64,000 nt of DNA from Sphingobacterium kitahiroshimense (GCF_025961315.1 NZ_JAOQNK010000001.1:2232001-2296000), one strand, 5' to 3'; numbered from the stretch's first letter, positions 1 to 10,820 are shown. Numbers and translations: made by a program. The notes: generated by a model from the sequence alone, not told the origin.

Positions 1-250
1 TTGGGGAAAGATTAAGATTAAGCAGTCCTTAAAACTCAAAAGGGTATCCGACCCTTTAATCAAAATTGCATTTTCAAAAATTGATTTAGATGAGTATGAA
101 GATAAACTCCATGATCTTTTAGATAAAAAGCAACTATCATTGAAAGATAAAGATGTCTATATTCTAAAAAACAAGTTATTTCAATATGCTTTATCAAGAG
201 GTTTCGAAAGTGATCTCATTTCTTCTCTCCTGAAAGAAAAGGGCTTATAA
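1..250 (+). CDS. recX: Regulatory protein RecX, 3' end
   Basis: This is the C-terminal 82 codons of a gene that begins before the window; the frame opens at base 2 and stops with TAA at 248-250. The visible protein starts WGKIKIKQSLKLKRVSD and ends LSRGFESDLISSLLKEKGL. That matches the RecX family: the W-G-x-x-K-I segment of the second three-helix repeat, then the A/S-R-G-F-x-x-x-x-I segment of the third. RecX proteins bind RecA filaments and usually limit RecA activity. The rest of the gene and its operon cannot be seen. The family call is fairly secure from these motifs; the effect on RecA is family knowledge. Confidence 0.8.
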   Translation, partial: WGKIKIKQSLKLKRVSDPLIKIAFSKIDLDEYEDKLHDLLDKKQLSLKDKDVYILKNKLFQYALSRGFESDLISSLLKEKGL

Positions 251-278
251 AAAAAAGACAATAAAGCTTATATTAAAA

Positions 279-309
279 TTTGTTTTTTTAATTATTAGCT
301 CTATATTTG
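279..309 (+). promoter_or_regulatory. Bacteroidetes-type promoter of the first tRNA pair
   Basis: TTTG at 279-282 and TATATTTG at 302-309, 19 bp apart, fit the Bacteroidetes -33/-7 consensus. The site lies about 40 bp before tRNA-Gly. Confidence 0.7.
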
Positions 310-349
310 CATCACCAAAACAGAAAACAACTTGTTAACTGTTAGCAAT

Positions 350-422
350 GCGAAAATAGCTCAGCTGGTAGAGCACAACCTTGCCAAGGTTGGGGTCGCG
401 AGTTCGAATCTCGTTTTTCGCT
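350..422 (+). tRNA. tRNA-Gly (GCC), copy 1
   Basis: Acceptor GCGAAAA (350-356) pairs with TTTTCGC (415-421). The anticodon arm reads ACCTTGCCAAGGT with anticodon GCC at 383-385, and the T-arm carries GTTCGAATC. The CCA end is encoded at 423-425. It is cotranscribed with tRNA-Leu 17 nt downstream and is the first of three copies in the window. Confidence 0.95.
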
Positions 423-439
423 CCACATTAATATCACCT

Positions 440-524
440 GCCTAGGTGGTGGAACTGGTAGACACGCAGGACTTAAAATCCTGTTTCCGTTAAGGAAGTG
501 CGGGTTCGATTCCCGCCCTAGGTA
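440..524 (+). tRNA. tRNA-Leu (UAA), copy 1
   Basis: A class II tRNA of 85 nt. Acceptor GCCTAGG (440-446) pairs with CCTAGGT (517-523). Anticodon stem CAGGA/TCCTG encloses TAA at 474-476. A long variable arm and a GTTCGATTC T-loop are present. CCA is not encoded. Confidence 0.95.
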
Positions 525-528
525 CAAG

Positions 529-556
529 AAAGCTCATCCAAAAGATGAGCTTTTCT
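529..556 (+). terminator. Intrinsic terminator of tRNA pair 1
   Basis: AAGCTCATC, a short CAAAA loop and GATGAGCTT followed by TTCTTG form a rho-independent hairpin right after tRNA-Leu. Confidence 0.85.
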
Positions 557-561
557 TGTTT

Positions 562-994
562 ATAGACCTTTGATTTTTTTATTGATATCAATAGATTTAC
601 CATTGCATTTTATTGTTTCCATCTTGTATATTTCTAGATAGGTGATAGTGATATTATAGAGGTTTTATAGAGGGTTCATAGAGGTATATCTCTATAAACC
701 CTCTATAAATACACAATAAAATGTATCTAAGATCTCAAGTACTTTTTAACCTGTCCTCTACATGATCTTCATCATTTTATATCAGCTCATAAGGCAATCG
801 CTACTGAATAAAATTTCCTTCAACACGATCGATTTTTCCCATATAAACAATTTTAGGAGTTTATAAATTTATATACCTTTAGCCATCGACAACTTACTTT
901 TAAAAGTCCACCGTATTTTAGAAAAAAAGTATAAAAGAACTGAAAAATATGCATATGACAATTATTAATAATGCGAATTTGAAATACCTCAATC
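562..994. other. Gene-free stretch with a 20-bp hairpin
   Basis: No convincing gene is seen in these 430 bases. The main structure is an inverted repeat: arm 664-683, a 6-nt loop, arm 690-709, with one imperfect pair. It is built from repeats of a TATAGAGG-like unit. No T-run follows on the plus strand, so it is not a standard terminator. Confidence 0.6.
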
Positions 995-1573
995 ATGATA
1001 GATAACATCAAAATCACAGAAACCAAGGTCTTATCAGACAATTGGTACGTCTTGCGAAAGATCACTTACGAATATTTGAAAAAGGACGGCACCATTATGA
1101 GTCAAAGCAGGGAAGCATACGACAGAGGAAACGGTGCCACTATTTTACTGTACAACAAAGAACAGAAAACAGTTATCCTTACCCGTCAATTTCGTCTACC
1201 TACATTTGTCAATGGAAATGAGAGCGGTATGATGATTGAAGCTTGTGCAGGTTTGTTGGATAAAGATAATGCCGAGGATTGCATCAGAAGAGAAACTGAA
1301 GAAGAAACGGGTTATAAAATTACAGATGTACGTAAAATATTTGAAGCTTATATGTCCCCTGGATCTGTCACAGAAATTCTGTATTTCTTTATAGCCGAAT
1401 ATGCTAAAGAAATGAAAGTCAGTGAAGGTGGTGGGCTAGAACAGGAGGAAGAAAATATTGAAGTTTTGGAATTGCCTATAAAAGAAGCGATGCAAATGGT
1501 TGATAATGGCGAAATCAAAGATGCCAAAACCATTATGCTGCTTCAATATATTAAACTCCAGCATATTTTATAG
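995..1573 (+). CDS. nudK: Nudix hydrolase, GDP-mannose pyrophosphatase type
   Basis: A 192-residue protein of the NudK/ADP-ribose pyrophosphatase branch of Nudix hydrolases, which split nucleoside-diphosphate sugars into a sugar phosphate and NMP. The Nudix box covers about residues 86-108 (G86, R99-E100, E103-E104, G106), with the expected REx2EExG core. Length is normal for NudK. The ATG at 995 is used because nothing in frame upstream looks coding. The gene stands alone, between a tRNA unit and the thiamine operon, with its own terminator. Substrate choice (GDP-mannose versus other nucleotide sugars) rests on overall similarity and is less certain than the fold. Confidence 0.85.
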   Translation: MIDNIKITETKVLSDNWYVLRKITYEYLKKDGTIMSQSREAYDRGNGATILLYNKEQKTVILTRQFRLPTFVNGNESGMMIEACAGLLDKDNAEDCIRRETEEETGYKITDVRKIFEAYMSPGSVTEILYFFIAEYAKEMKVSEGGGLEQEEENIEVLELPIKEAMQMVDNGEIKDAKTIMLLQYIKLQHIL

Positions 1574-1583
1574 TATTTGCCAT

Positions 1584-1626
1584 TGATTCTCCCTGCCCAT
1601 AACTCCACCTCTGCCAGGGAGAATCA
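1584..1626 (+). terminator. Hairpin after nudK
   Basis: TGATTCTCCCTG (1584-1595) is the exact inverse of CAGGGAGAATCA (1615-1626). The 12-bp stem begins 11 nt after the nudK stop. The T-run is weak. Confidence 0.6.
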
Positions 1627-1766
1627 TTATTCGCTATACCAGCAGTCCCCATCAATAAAACACTTCACTTCTTAAAGTATATGGTTCTGTCACAAAAAGA
1701 TGGACAGACTAAAATAAATCTACCTATTTTCGTTTATTGAGATTTTTTACCTAGTTTAGTGGAAAC

Positions 1767-1848
1767 TTTAGGGGTGTCTGCAAAATTTGCAGGCTGAGAT
1801 TTTACCCTTAGAACCTGATCCGGATCATACTGGCGTAGGGAAAAGTAG
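1767..1848 (+). promoter_or_regulatory. TPP riboswitch (THI element)
   Basis: The leader has the thi-box order: TTAGGGGTG, GGCTGAGA, ACCCTTAGAACCTGATC, then CATACTGGCGTAGGGAA. It lies about 75 nt before thiS. By family knowledge it binds thiamine pyrophosphate and lowers expression of the operon. The ligand-binding core (CTGAGA and CCTGATC) is intact. Confidence 0.95.
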
Positions 1849-1921
1849 ATGTCTTCATTGTGCATATACCGGCACAACTGTGGCCATTCCTAAAGTTTTT
1901 TATTTAAAAATTTTAAAAGGA

Positions 1922-2128
1922 ATGGAACTCACAATTAATCACCAATTACGTTTTTTTGAACAGCCCCCCTCCTCTTTGGAAGGTTTGATGCTTTTGGAAT
2001 TCCCAGCAAAAAGCAAGGGCATTGCTGTCGCTATTAATAACCAGGTTATACCCAAAACGGCTTGGGCAACAACCAAACTACAGCATCAGGACTCAATTCT
2101 AATTATCGCTGCAACACAGGGCGGATAA
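1922..2128 (+). CDS. thiS: Sulfur carrier protein ThiS
   Basis: A 68-residue ubiquitin-like sulfur carrier beginning MELTINHQLRFFEQPPSSL and ending in the required C-terminal Gly-Gly (ATQGG). ThiF adenylates this tail, which then carries sulfur to ThiG for thiazole formation. A longer frame exists upstream but would run through the TPP riboswitch, so the ATG at 1922 is chosen. It is first in the thiamine operon, 27 nt before thiC. The size is typical. Confidence 0.9.
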   Translation: MELTINHQLRFFEQPPSSLEGLMLLEFPAKSKGIAVAINNQVIPKTAWATTKLQHQDSILIIAATQGG

Positions 2129-4556
<2,428 letters not shown>

Positions 4557-4563
<7 letters not shown>

Positions 4564-4670
4564 CAATTGCTCTTACAGGTAATTCATTCCTTTACAGATG
4601 ATTAGAAGGAAATGCCCAAACCGGATTATACTGAGCAGAAAAATGCGATAGTAAAAAAATTGAAATAGCA
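4557..4670 (+). other. Intercistronic gap of the thi operon with hairpin and 18-codon ORF
   Basis: CCTGTAA and TTACAGG form a small hairpin at about 4557-4579. An 18-codon frame (4612-4668, starting MPKPDY) ends 2 nt before the thiE ATG. Many Bacteroidetes operons have thiD here; none is present. The small frame could be a leader or chance. Confidence 0.4.
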
Positions 4671-5321
4671 ATGACAGCATACCCCAAAAATATCACGTTC
4701 AGTAAGATACAGTATATCTCGCAGGGAGATACGGCTATTGAACAGGAGACTAACATTAATAATGCACTACAAGCGGGTGCAGATTGGATTCAGCTACGCT
4801 GGAAACAAGGCACTAAAGATGAAGTGCTCGCATTAGCACGTCGTATTAAACAGCATTGCTTGCAACATAGTGCTACGCTTATTATCAATGATTATCTGCA
4901 CATAGCCAAAACCATTGATGCTGCTGGAGTTCATCTGGGATTAACAGATACTGACATACAAGAGGCCCGACATGTATTAGGACCGCACAAAATAATTGGT
5001 GGTACAGCAAATAATATTTCTGACGTACAGCAACGCATCACAGAAAACTGCGATTACATCGGTCTTGGCCCTTTACGGTTCACCGCAACTAAAAACAATT
5101 TAAGTCCAATATTAGGCTTAACAGGATATCAAGACATCGTTTATCATTTAAAAAACAACGGTCAAAACTATCCGCCGATTTACGCTATTGGCGGTATAAC
5201 ACTTGATGATATCGTTCCCCTACAAGATATTGGCATTTATGGGATAGCACTGTCAAGTTTAATCACCGTACACCCTCACTACATTCAAGAACTTAAAAAT
5301 AAACTACAATGGATACATTAA
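4671..5321 (+). CDS. thiE: Thiamine-phosphate synthase ThiE
   Basis: A 216-residue TIM-barrel enzyme that joins HMP pyrophosphate and thiazole phosphate to give thiamine phosphate. Visible family features are the [10 protein letters not shown] strand, the [20 protein letters not shown] region (N-D for Mg-pyrophosphate), the [14 protein letters not shown] loop and the IYAIGGI and GIALSS phosphate-binding ends. Length is normal. It overlaps thiG by 13 nt, so the two are probably translated together. Of the two ThiE-like genes in the operon this one keeps the canonical motifs and is the better candidate for the working synthase. Confidence 0.92.
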   Translation: MTAYPKNITFSKIQYISQGDTAIEQETNINNALQAGADWIQLRWKQGTKDEVLALARRIKQHCLQHSATLIINDYLHIAKTIDAAGVHLGLTDTDIQEARHVLGPHKIIGGTANNISDVQQRITENCDYIGLGPLRFTATKNNLSPILGLTGYQDIVYHLKNNGQNYPPIYAIGGITLDDIVPLQDIGIYGIALSSLITVHPHYIQELKNKLQWIH

Positions 5322-6079
5322 AAATAGCAGATCAGATATTTCAATCGAGACTATTCTTAGGAACAGGAAAGTTCGGAAGTCTGCAACAAATGAAGGAATC
5401 TATCGTCGCATCGGGTTCTGAATTGGTCACGATGGCTTTAAAGCGTTTGGACCATCAGTCTTCCTCAGACACATTTCTCGAGTCTTTACAGATCCCTGAC
5501 GTAAATTTACTCCCCAATACCTCTGGAGCACGTAATGCAAAAGAAGCAGTCTTGGCCGCACAACTTGCTCGTGAAGCCCTGGAAACGAACTGGGTAAAAC
5601 TCGAAATTCATCCAGATTCACGCTACCTGATGCCCGATCCGATCGAAACATTGTTGGCTACAGAGCAACTTGCAAAACTCGGTTTTATTGTGCTCCCTTA
5701 TATGCATGCAGATCCAGTGCTCTGTAAAAGACTAGAAGAAGCTGGAACGTCGGCAGTAATGCCTTTAGCTGCACCCATAGGAAGTAATAAAGGACTTCGA
5801 ACATTGGACTTTTTAGAAATGATCATCGCCCAAAGCCAAGTTCCTGTTATTATTGATGCTGGAATTGGTGCTCCTTCCGATGCTGCAAAGGCAATGGAAA
5901 TCGGTGCTGATGCTGTTTTAGTCAATACAGCTATTGCATCCGCAAAATATCCGATACAGATGGCGACGGCATTTAAAGAAGCTGTAATAGCAGGTCGCAA
6001 AGCTTATCAGGCAGGATTAGGTATATCAGAAAATCGTGCTATCGCTTCTAGTCCGCTAACTTCATTTTTAATCGATTAA
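5309..6079 (+). CDS. thiG: Thiazole synthase ThiG
   Basis: A 256-residue TIM-barrel enzyme that builds the thiazole ring from deoxyxylulose phosphate, dehydroglycine (made by ThiH) and ThiS-bound sulfur. It has the N-terminal [12 protein letters not shown], the [18 protein letters not shown] strand with the Schiff-base lysine, and the [26 protein letters not shown] phosphate site. Length and motifs are ordinary. It sits between thiE (13-nt overlap) and thiH (9-nt gap), as expected because ThiG and ThiH work as a complex. Confidence 0.95.
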   Translation: MDTLKIADQIFQSRLFLGTGKFGSLQQMKESIVASGSELVTMALKRLDHQSSSDTFLESLQIPDVNLLPNTSGARNAKEAVLAAQLAREALETNWVKLEIHPDSRYLMPDPIETLLATEQLAKLGFIVLPYMHADPVLCKRLEEAGTSAVMPLAAPIGSNKGLRTLDFLEMIIAQSQVPVIIDAGIGAPSDAAKAMEIGADAVLVNTAIASAKYPIQMATAFKEAVIAGRKAYQAGLGISENRAIASSPLTSFLID

Positions 6080-6088
6080 GAACGTTTT

Positions 6089-7210
6089 ATGCAAACTTTT
6101 CAGAAACTATTTACACTATACAGCTGGCAGGAAATCAAGGAAAAGATATATAATACCACAGTTGAGGATGTCAGAAGAAGTCTCCGTAAAGAAAAAAGAA
6201 ATTTAACTGATTTTCTAACCTTCCTTTCTCCTGCGGCCATTACTGAAATAGAAGAAATGGCCCAATTAACGCAACAGATCACACAACGTCGATTTGGTAA
6301 GACAATCCAGTTATATGCTCCTTTATATCTAAGCAATGAATGTCAGAATATCTGCACCTATTGCGGTTTTAGTATGGACAATAAGATCAAGCGCAAAACA
6401 CTTTCAAATACAGAATTACTGCTAGAAGCCATGGCGCTAAAATCTATGGGTATCAGTCATGTATTATTGGTAAGCGGAGAAGCCAATAAAACAGTTGAGA
6501 TCAATTACTTTAAAAATGCGATTGCATTGCTGAAGCCCCACTTCGCGCAGATATCCATTGAAGTACAACCTCTGCTTTTAGAAGAATACCGTATTCTGCA
6601 GGAAGAAGGGGTTAATACTGTGCTTGTCTATCAGGAAACCTATCATCAAGAGGTTTATAAAACATATCATCCAAAAGGCAAAAAGTCAAATTTTGAGTAT
6701 CGGCTGAATACACCAGACCGTATAGGTCAAGCCGGAATTCATAAAATTGGTCTTGGTGTTCTTTTAGGTCTAGAAGACTGGCGTGTCGATAGCTTTTTCA
6801 ATGCGTTACATATTGATTATCTTGAGAAGCATTATTGGCGTACAAAATATTCAGTTTCATTTCCTCGATTACGACCTGCGGAAGGTGTATCCACACCGAA
6901 TTTTATTATGGAAGATCGTGATTTACTGCAATTGATCTGCGCTTATCGTTTATGGAATGAAAATCTAGAAATATCCATATCAACTCGTGAACGCGAGAAA
7001 TTTAGAGACCATATCATTCCTATCGGTGTCACGACCATGAGCGCCGCTTCGAAGACAAATCCAGGAGGCTATGTGGTCGATCCACAGTCGCTTGAACAAT
7101 TTGAGATCAGTGATGAGCGCAGTATGGAAACTATCCAAGGTATCATCAGAAAGGCTGGATACGATCCCATTATGAAAGACTGGGACATAAGCTACTCTGG
7201 TAGGCAATAA
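6089..7210 (+). CDS. thiH: 2-iminoacetate synthase ThiH
   Basis: A 373-residue radical-SAM enzyme that cleaves tyrosine to dehydroglycine for the thiazole ring. The cluster motif CX3CX2C is at C85, C89 and C92 (NECQNICTYCGF). The C-terminal half includes SFPRLRPAEG and the ISTRER segment, which are characteristic. Using ThiH and not the glycine oxidase ThiO fits an organism able to make thiamine with little oxygen. It directly follows thiG and precedes thiF by 26 nt. Confidence 0.95.
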   Translation: MQTFQKLFTLYSWQEIKEKIYNTTVEDVRRSLRKEKRNLTDFLTFLSPAAITEIEEMAQLTQQITQRRFGKTIQLYAPLYLSNECQNICTYCGFSMDNKIKRKTLSNTELLLEAMALKSMGISHVLLVSGEANKTVEINYFKNAIALLKPHFAQISIEVQPLLLEEYRILQEEGVNTVLVYQETYHQEVYKTYHPKGKKSNFEYRLNTPDRIGQAGIHKIGLGVLLGLEDWRVDSFFNALHIDYLEKHYWRTKYSVSFPRLRPAEGVSTPNFIMEDRDLLQLICAYRLWNENLEISISTREREKFRDHIIPIGVTTMSAASKTNPGGYVVDPQSLEQFEISDERSMETIQGIIRKAGYDPIMKDWDISYSGRQ

Positions 7211-7236
7211 TAATTATAACACAAATTATCGTATTT

Positions 7237-7947
7237 ATGCAACAGCACAGTGCTTTTGATCGATACTCCCGCCAAGTTTTTATTAATGAAATTGGTGTTG
7301 AAGGGCAACAGAAAATTATGGCGGCAAAAGTCCTTGTAATTGGAGCAGGTGGACTAGGTTCGCCTGTTCTTCAATATCTCGCTGCTGCTGGAGTAGGTCA
7401 TTTAGGGATTGTTGATTTTGATCATGTAGAAATTCATAATCTCAACAGACAAATTATACACAATGAAAAAAGTGTACATCTACAAAAAGTAAAAAGTGCG
7501 GCAGTATATATCCGCGAACTCAATTCATCCATCCAAGTCGACAGCATTGCGACAAAAATCACTTCGGAGAATGTTGATGTTACCCTAGCGGGATATGACA
7601 TTGTTGTAGATGGTTCTGATAACTTTACTACACGCTATCTGGTCAACGATGCTTGTGTACGTTCCAACAAAGTTTTGGTGTATGGAAGTATTCTTGCTTT
7701 CGAAGGTCAAATGGCTGTTTTCAATTACATGGGCAGTAAACAATTGCGTGATTTATTTCCAGAGCCTCCCCATCCAAAAGATGTTCCTAGCTGTGATCAA
7801 TATGGGGTATTAGGCCCTCTGCCTGGAATCATGGGAAGTATGATGGCCATGCAGGTATTAAAAATTATAACAGATCTACCTGTTGATTCCGACAAACTGA
7901 CGCTAGTTGATACTTACCACTGGAGATTCACTACGCTCTCATTTTAA
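7237..7947 (+). CDS. thiF: ThiF/MoeB/HesA-family adenylyltransferase, without zinc cysteines
   Basis: A 236-residue E1-like enzyme that adenylates the ThiS C-terminus. The nucleotide site VIGAGGLGSPVLQYLAAAGVG, the D-x-D-x-V-E-x-x-N-L-N-R-Q segment and the VDGSDNFTTRYLVND region are complete. The zinc-binding CxxC that normally precedes FPEPP is replaced by KQLRD, and the second C-terminal CxxC is absent, so this is a zinc-less form. It is last in the thiamine operon, whose ThiS partner is first. A role with MoaD cannot be excluded, but context favours ThiS. Confidence 0.85.
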   Translation: MQQHSAFDRYSRQVFINEIGVEGQQKIMAAKVLVIGAGGLGSPVLQYLAAAGVGHLGIVDFDHVEIHNLNRQIIHNEKSVHLQKVKSAAVYIRELNSSIQVDSIATKITSENVDVTLAGYDIVVDGSDNFTTRYLVNDACVRSNKVLVYGSILAFEGQMAVFNYMGSKQLRDLFPEPPHPKDVPSCDQYGVLGPLPGIMGSMMAMQVLKIITDLPVDSDKLTLVDTYHWRFTTLSF

Positions 7948-8030
7948 GTTTTGACTACTATGAAAGCTTGTATTAGTTCCCCTACATATCTAGCAAGGTG
8001 GTGAATTCAAATTTAAACACATCGTATTTT

Positions 8031-8060
8031 GAAGCGGGATAAAAATTATCTCGCTTCATT
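8031..8060 (+). terminator. Terminator of the thiamine operon
   Basis: GAAGCGGGATA (8031-8041) pairs with TATCTCGCTTC (8047-8057), followed by ATTT. It lies 83 nt after thiF. Confidence 0.7.
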
Positions 8061-8093
8061 TGAGGGAATTACGCTTAAGCTATAAAAAAACAT

Positions 8094-8123
8094 TTTGTAG
8101 TATCTATAATCTCCCTATATTTG
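8094..8123 (+). promoter_or_regulatory. Promoter of the second tRNA pair
   Basis: TTTG at 8094-8097 and TATATTTG at 8116-8123 with an 18-bp spacer. The -7 element is the same as in the other two copies; the sequence between it and the tRNA is shorter and different. Confidence 0.65.
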
Positions 8124-8134
8124 CAGTATCAAAA

Positions 8135-8207
8135 GCGAAAATAGCTCAGCTGGTAGAGCACAACCTTGCCAAGGTTGGGGTCGCGAGTTCGAATCTCGTT
8201 TTTCGCT
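8135..8207 (+). tRNA. tRNA-Gly (GCC), copy 2
   Basis: Identical to copies 1 and 3 through the mature sequence, with anticodon GCC; CCA is encoded at 8208-8210. It lies 16 nt before tRNA-Leu. Confidence 0.95.
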
Positions 8208-8223
8208 CCACATTAAATCACCT

Positions 8224-8308
8224 GCCTAGGTGGTGGAACTGGTAGACACGCAGGACTTAAAATCCTGTTTCCGTTAAGGAAGTGCGGGTTCGATTCCCGC
8301 CCTAGGTA
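8224..8308 (+). tRNA. tRNA-Leu (UAA), copy 2
   Basis: Same 85-nt class II tRNA as at 440 and 10821: acceptor GCCTAGG/CCTAGGT, anticodon TAA, long variable arm, CCA not encoded. Confidence 0.95.
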
Positions 8309-8312
8309 CAAG

Positions 8313-8342
8313 AAAGCTCATCCAAAAGATGAGCTTTTCTTG
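8313..8342 (+). terminator. Intrinsic terminator of tRNA pair 2
   Basis: GCTCATC-CAAAA-GATGAGC hairpin followed by TTTTCTTG, identical to copies 1 and 3. Confidence 0.85.
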
Positions 8343-8345
8343 TTT

Positions 8346-8614
8346 ATTTTAAATATTTCGAATTGCCTCCCTTTACATGTAATTGACCAAGATATCCCTT
8401 AAAACTTAAATTTCGGATTTTAAATCCTGATCATCATGTATTTCAAAATACAATAACCCCAGCGATAATACATCCGCTCCCTTCAAAAAAGTTCTTGCAT
8501 AATCAGGTAGGCCTGATCATGCGGAAAAATCCAACCACACCACTGATCTCAAATAAATATCAGCAACCCTTGCCTACCAACTGGTAGGTTTGTATATTTA
8601 CAAAAAAATAATTG
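8346..8614. promoter_or_regulatory. TetR-fabF promoter region with palindromic operator
   Basis: No gene is seen. CCTACC-AACT-GGTAGG at 8573-8588 is a perfect inverted repeat with 6-bp arms. It is followed at once by TTTGTATATTTA, a plausible -7 region, and lies about 27 bp before the tetR ATG. This is where an autorepressing TetR protein would bind. The operator role is inferred. Confidence 0.6.
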
Positions 8615-9172
8615 ATGTCAACAAAAGAACAAATCATACGAGTTGCTGATAGCCTGATTCGGGATAAGGGTTACAATGCCTTTAGCTTTTTTGATATATC
8701 TAATGCCGTTGGAATAAAAAAAGCTTCTATTCATTATCATTTTCCACAAAAGATAGATTTGGGAATTGCAGTTATAGATTATCATATTGAAAACTTTCAC
8801 AAAATGAAAAAGGATTTTGAAGATAAGTCTCCACTACAAAAACTAGACAAGTTCCTCTCTATATACAGGAATATTAAAAATGACAATAAAATATGTATCG
8901 TTGGATCGCTATCTACTGATTACAATACTTTAGATATAGGTATAATTGAACATCTAAAGGTTTTTTCCGAACAGGTGTTAAATTGGGTGATTGCATGGCT
9001 TAAATATGGTCAAGAACAGGGTACTTTTCATTTTAAAGGTGAGCCTAGAACAAAAGCCGTCTTACTTATTTCCACGATGATTGCAAGTGTACAAATTACT
9101 AGACTGACCGGTGATGAAGATTTCACTCTCATACAAAAAATTATTAAAGAAGATTTAATTAAAAACGATTAA
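8615..9172 (+). CDS. TetR/AcrR-family transcriptional regulator
   Basis: A 185-residue regulator. The N-terminal helix-turn-helix covers about residues 7-50 (REQIIRVADSLIRDKGYNAFSF then IKKASIHYHFPQKIDLG). The rest is a ligand-binding domain of YcdC/AcrR-like size. ATG 8615 is preferred over an in-frame TTG just before it. A palindrome straddles the putative promoter upstream, so it probably represses itself and fabF, whose ATG follows the tetR stop directly. Pairing with a ketoacyl-ACP synthase suggests control by an acyl compound; this is inference. Confidence 0.85.
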   Translation: MSTKEQIIRVADSLIRDKGYNAFSFFDISNAVGIKKASIHYHFPQKIDLGIAVIDYHIENFHKMKKDFEDKSPLQKLDKFLSIYRNIKNDNKICIVGSLSTDYNTLDIGIIEHLKVFSEQVLNWVIAWLKYGQEQGTFHFKGEPRTKAVLLISTMIASVQITRLTGDEDFTLIQKIIKEDLIKND

Positions 9173-10420
9173 ATGATGAAAAGAGTTGTTATAACAGGTA
9201 TTGGAGCGATTACGCCTTTAGGAAATACCGTAGATAAATTTTGGAATGCACTGATTATGGGACAAAGTGGCGCAAAAATGATTACTAAATTTGATGCGAC
9301 AAACTTTAAAACAAAATTCGCATGTGAAGTAAGAGATTTCGATCCTTTACAATTCATGGAAAAATCAGAATTACGAAAATTAGATCTTTTTACGCAATAT
9401 GCATTAGCTAGCGTTCATGAGGCTATTCACCACGCTGAGATTGATTTCAATCTACTGGACAAAGATCGGATAGGTGTTATCTGGGCTTCAGGAGATGGCG
9501 GGGTTTCAACATTTGAGCAACAAATAGCGGAGTTTAAGCAAGGAAATGGAATACCACGCTTCAGTCCGTTCTTTATTTCTAAGCGTATTTTAAACATTGC
9601 TTCAGGTGTTATCTCCATTAAATATGGACTTAGAGGAGTAAATTATACGACCGCCTCTGCTTGTTCTGCAAGTAATACTGCGATTGTTGATGCCTTTAAT
9701 TATATCCGCTGGGGCAAAGCAGATATGATTATTACCGGAGGTTCTGAAGCGTCTATAACCGAAAGTTCCATCGGTGGATTTAATGCATCTAAAGCCTTAT
9801 CAACAAGTAATGAAGATTATTTGGGTGCCTCCCGCCCTTTTGATATTCATCGTAACGGTTTTGTATTAGGAGAAGGTGCTGGGGCTATCGTATTGGAAAG
9901 CTATGAAAGTGCGATTAAAAGAAATGCCCCGATTATTGCTGAAATAATTGGAGGAAGTTTAGCGGCGGATGCTTATCATATTACGGGCACACATCCTGAA
10001 GGAGACGGGGCATTTCTGGGAATGAAACTTGCTTTGGAGGATGCGAATATCGCTGCAAAAGATATAGAATATGTCAATGCGCACGCAACTTCTACTCCTA
10101 TGGGCGATCAAAGTGAACTGAAAGCTATGGGAAGAATGTTTGGTTTTAACAACGAGGTATCTATTAGCGCTACAAAATCAATGACAGGGCACTTACTGGG
10201 AGCTGCTGGAGCTATCGAAGCTATTGCTTGTATTAAGGCGGTTCAAGATGATATTGTTCCGCCTACGATAAACTCTAAAGAAATAGAACCAGAATTTGCT
10301 GATAAATTGGATTTAACTCTCGGAAAAGCAAAGCATAAAAAAGTAAATATAGCCATGAGCAATACTTTTGGTTTTGGTGGTCATATCGCTTGTTCCATTT
10401 TCAAAAAAATAGAGCACTAG
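9173..10420 (+). CDS. fabF: Beta-ketoacyl-ACP synthase II (FabF-like)
   Basis: A 415-residue condensing enzyme of fatty-acid elongation. The Cys-His-His triad is visible: C164 in TTASACSASNTA, H304 in NAHATSTPMGD and H340 in SMTGHLLGAAGA, with the usual glycine-rich C-terminus (NTFGFGGH). Length is normal for FabF. It begins immediately after the tetR stop codon and has its own terminator, so it is a two-gene unit away from any fab cluster. It may be an accessory, regulated copy (membrane adaptation or a special lipid); its acceptor preference cannot be read from sequence. Confidence 0.9.
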   Translation: MMKRVVITGIGAITPLGNTVDKFWNALIMGQSGAKMITKFDATNFKTKFACEVRDFDPLQFMEKSELRKLDLFTQYALASVHEAIHHAEIDFNLLDKDRIGVIWASGDGGVSTFEQQIAEFKQGNGIPRFSPFFISKRILNIASGVISIKYGLRGVNYTTASACSASNTAIVDAFNYIRWGKADMIITGGSEASITESSIGGFNASKALSTSNEDYLGASRPFDIHRNGFVLGEGAGAIVLESYESAIKRNAPIIAEIIGGSLAADAYHITGTHPEGDGAFLGMKLALEDANIAAKDIEYVNAHATSTPMGDQSELKAMGRMFGFNNEVSISATKSMTGHLLGAAGAIEAIACIKAVQDDIVPPTINSKEIEPEFADKLDLTLGKAKHKKVNIAMSNTFGFGGHIACSIFKKIEH

Positions 10421-10459
10421 ATCTCGGCTACTTTTAGAAAATTTATAAATGAACATTTT

Positions 10460-10492
10460 AAAATGACGGCTTAGAAAGGCTGTCATTTTACT
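10460..10492 (+). terminator. Terminator after fabF
   Basis: AAAATGACGGC (10460-10470) and GCTGTCATTTT (10479-10489) form an 11-bp stem with one G-U pair. Confidence 0.75.
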
Positions 10493-10660
10493 TGAAACAT
10501 GTACAAATAGTGCATCGTATAATAGGTGCAAAATTTTGAAAAAACATCTATACTCCAGTTTCAGATCAATGTGTTTTTCTGTTATTCATTTCAATCTAAA
10601 AAATAAGAGCCAATATTTGAGGTCATTACATTAAATATTAAAAAAATGATGGTTTCAAAT

Positions 10661-10690
10661 TTTGATTTTATAAAAATCGCCGTATATTTG
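10661..10690 (+). promoter_or_regulatory. Promoter of the third tRNA pair
   Basis: TTTG at 10661-10664 and TATATTTG at 10683-10690, with an 18-bp spacer. The interval 10493-10660 holds no recognisable gene. Confidence 0.65.
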
Positions 10691-10730
10691 CATCACCAAA
10701 ACAGAAAACAACTTGTTAACTGTTAGCAAT

Positions 10731-10803
10731 GCGAAAATAGCTCAGCTGGTAGAGCACAACCTTGCCAAGGTTGGGGTCGCGAGTTCGAATCTCGTTTTTC
10801 GCT
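10731..10803 (+). tRNA. tRNA-Gly (GCC), copy 3
   Basis: Mature sequence identical to the copies at 350 and 8135; anticodon GCC; CCA encoded at 10804-10806. Confidence 0.95.
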
Positions 10804-10820
10804 CCACATTAATATCACCT

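Larger units (their letters stand above)
302..561 (+). repeat. 260-bp direct repeat, copy A (tRNA-Gly/tRNA-Leu unit)
   Basis: The stretch from the -7 promoter element through both tRNAs and their terminator is identical, by reading, to 10683-10942. A third copy at 8116-8345 shares the -7 element, both tRNAs and the terminator but has a shorter, different leader. Confidence 0.9.
8116..8345 (+). repeat. tRNA-Gly/tRNA-Leu repeat, copy B
   Basis: It shares the -7 element, both tRNA sequences and the terminator with copies A (302-561) and C (10683-10942), but lacks their roughly 40-bp leader. The tRNA spacer differs slightly. Confidence 0.9.

Noticed and set aside
342..527. Minus-strand 61-codon frames over the tRNA-Gly/Leu units (also 10723-10908)
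   Set aside because: They are antisense to intact tRNA genes; the frame is a by-product of tRNA sequence.
853..1065. Minus-strand 70-codon frame before nudK
   Set aside because: It overlaps the nudK start and has no coding signs.
1787..1921. N-terminal extension of thiS
   Set aside because: It would translate the TPP riboswitch; the conserved ThiS start is at 1922.
4612..4668. 18-codon frame before thiE as a remnant of thiD
   Set aside because: The peptide does not resemble the end of ThiD; kept only as a note.
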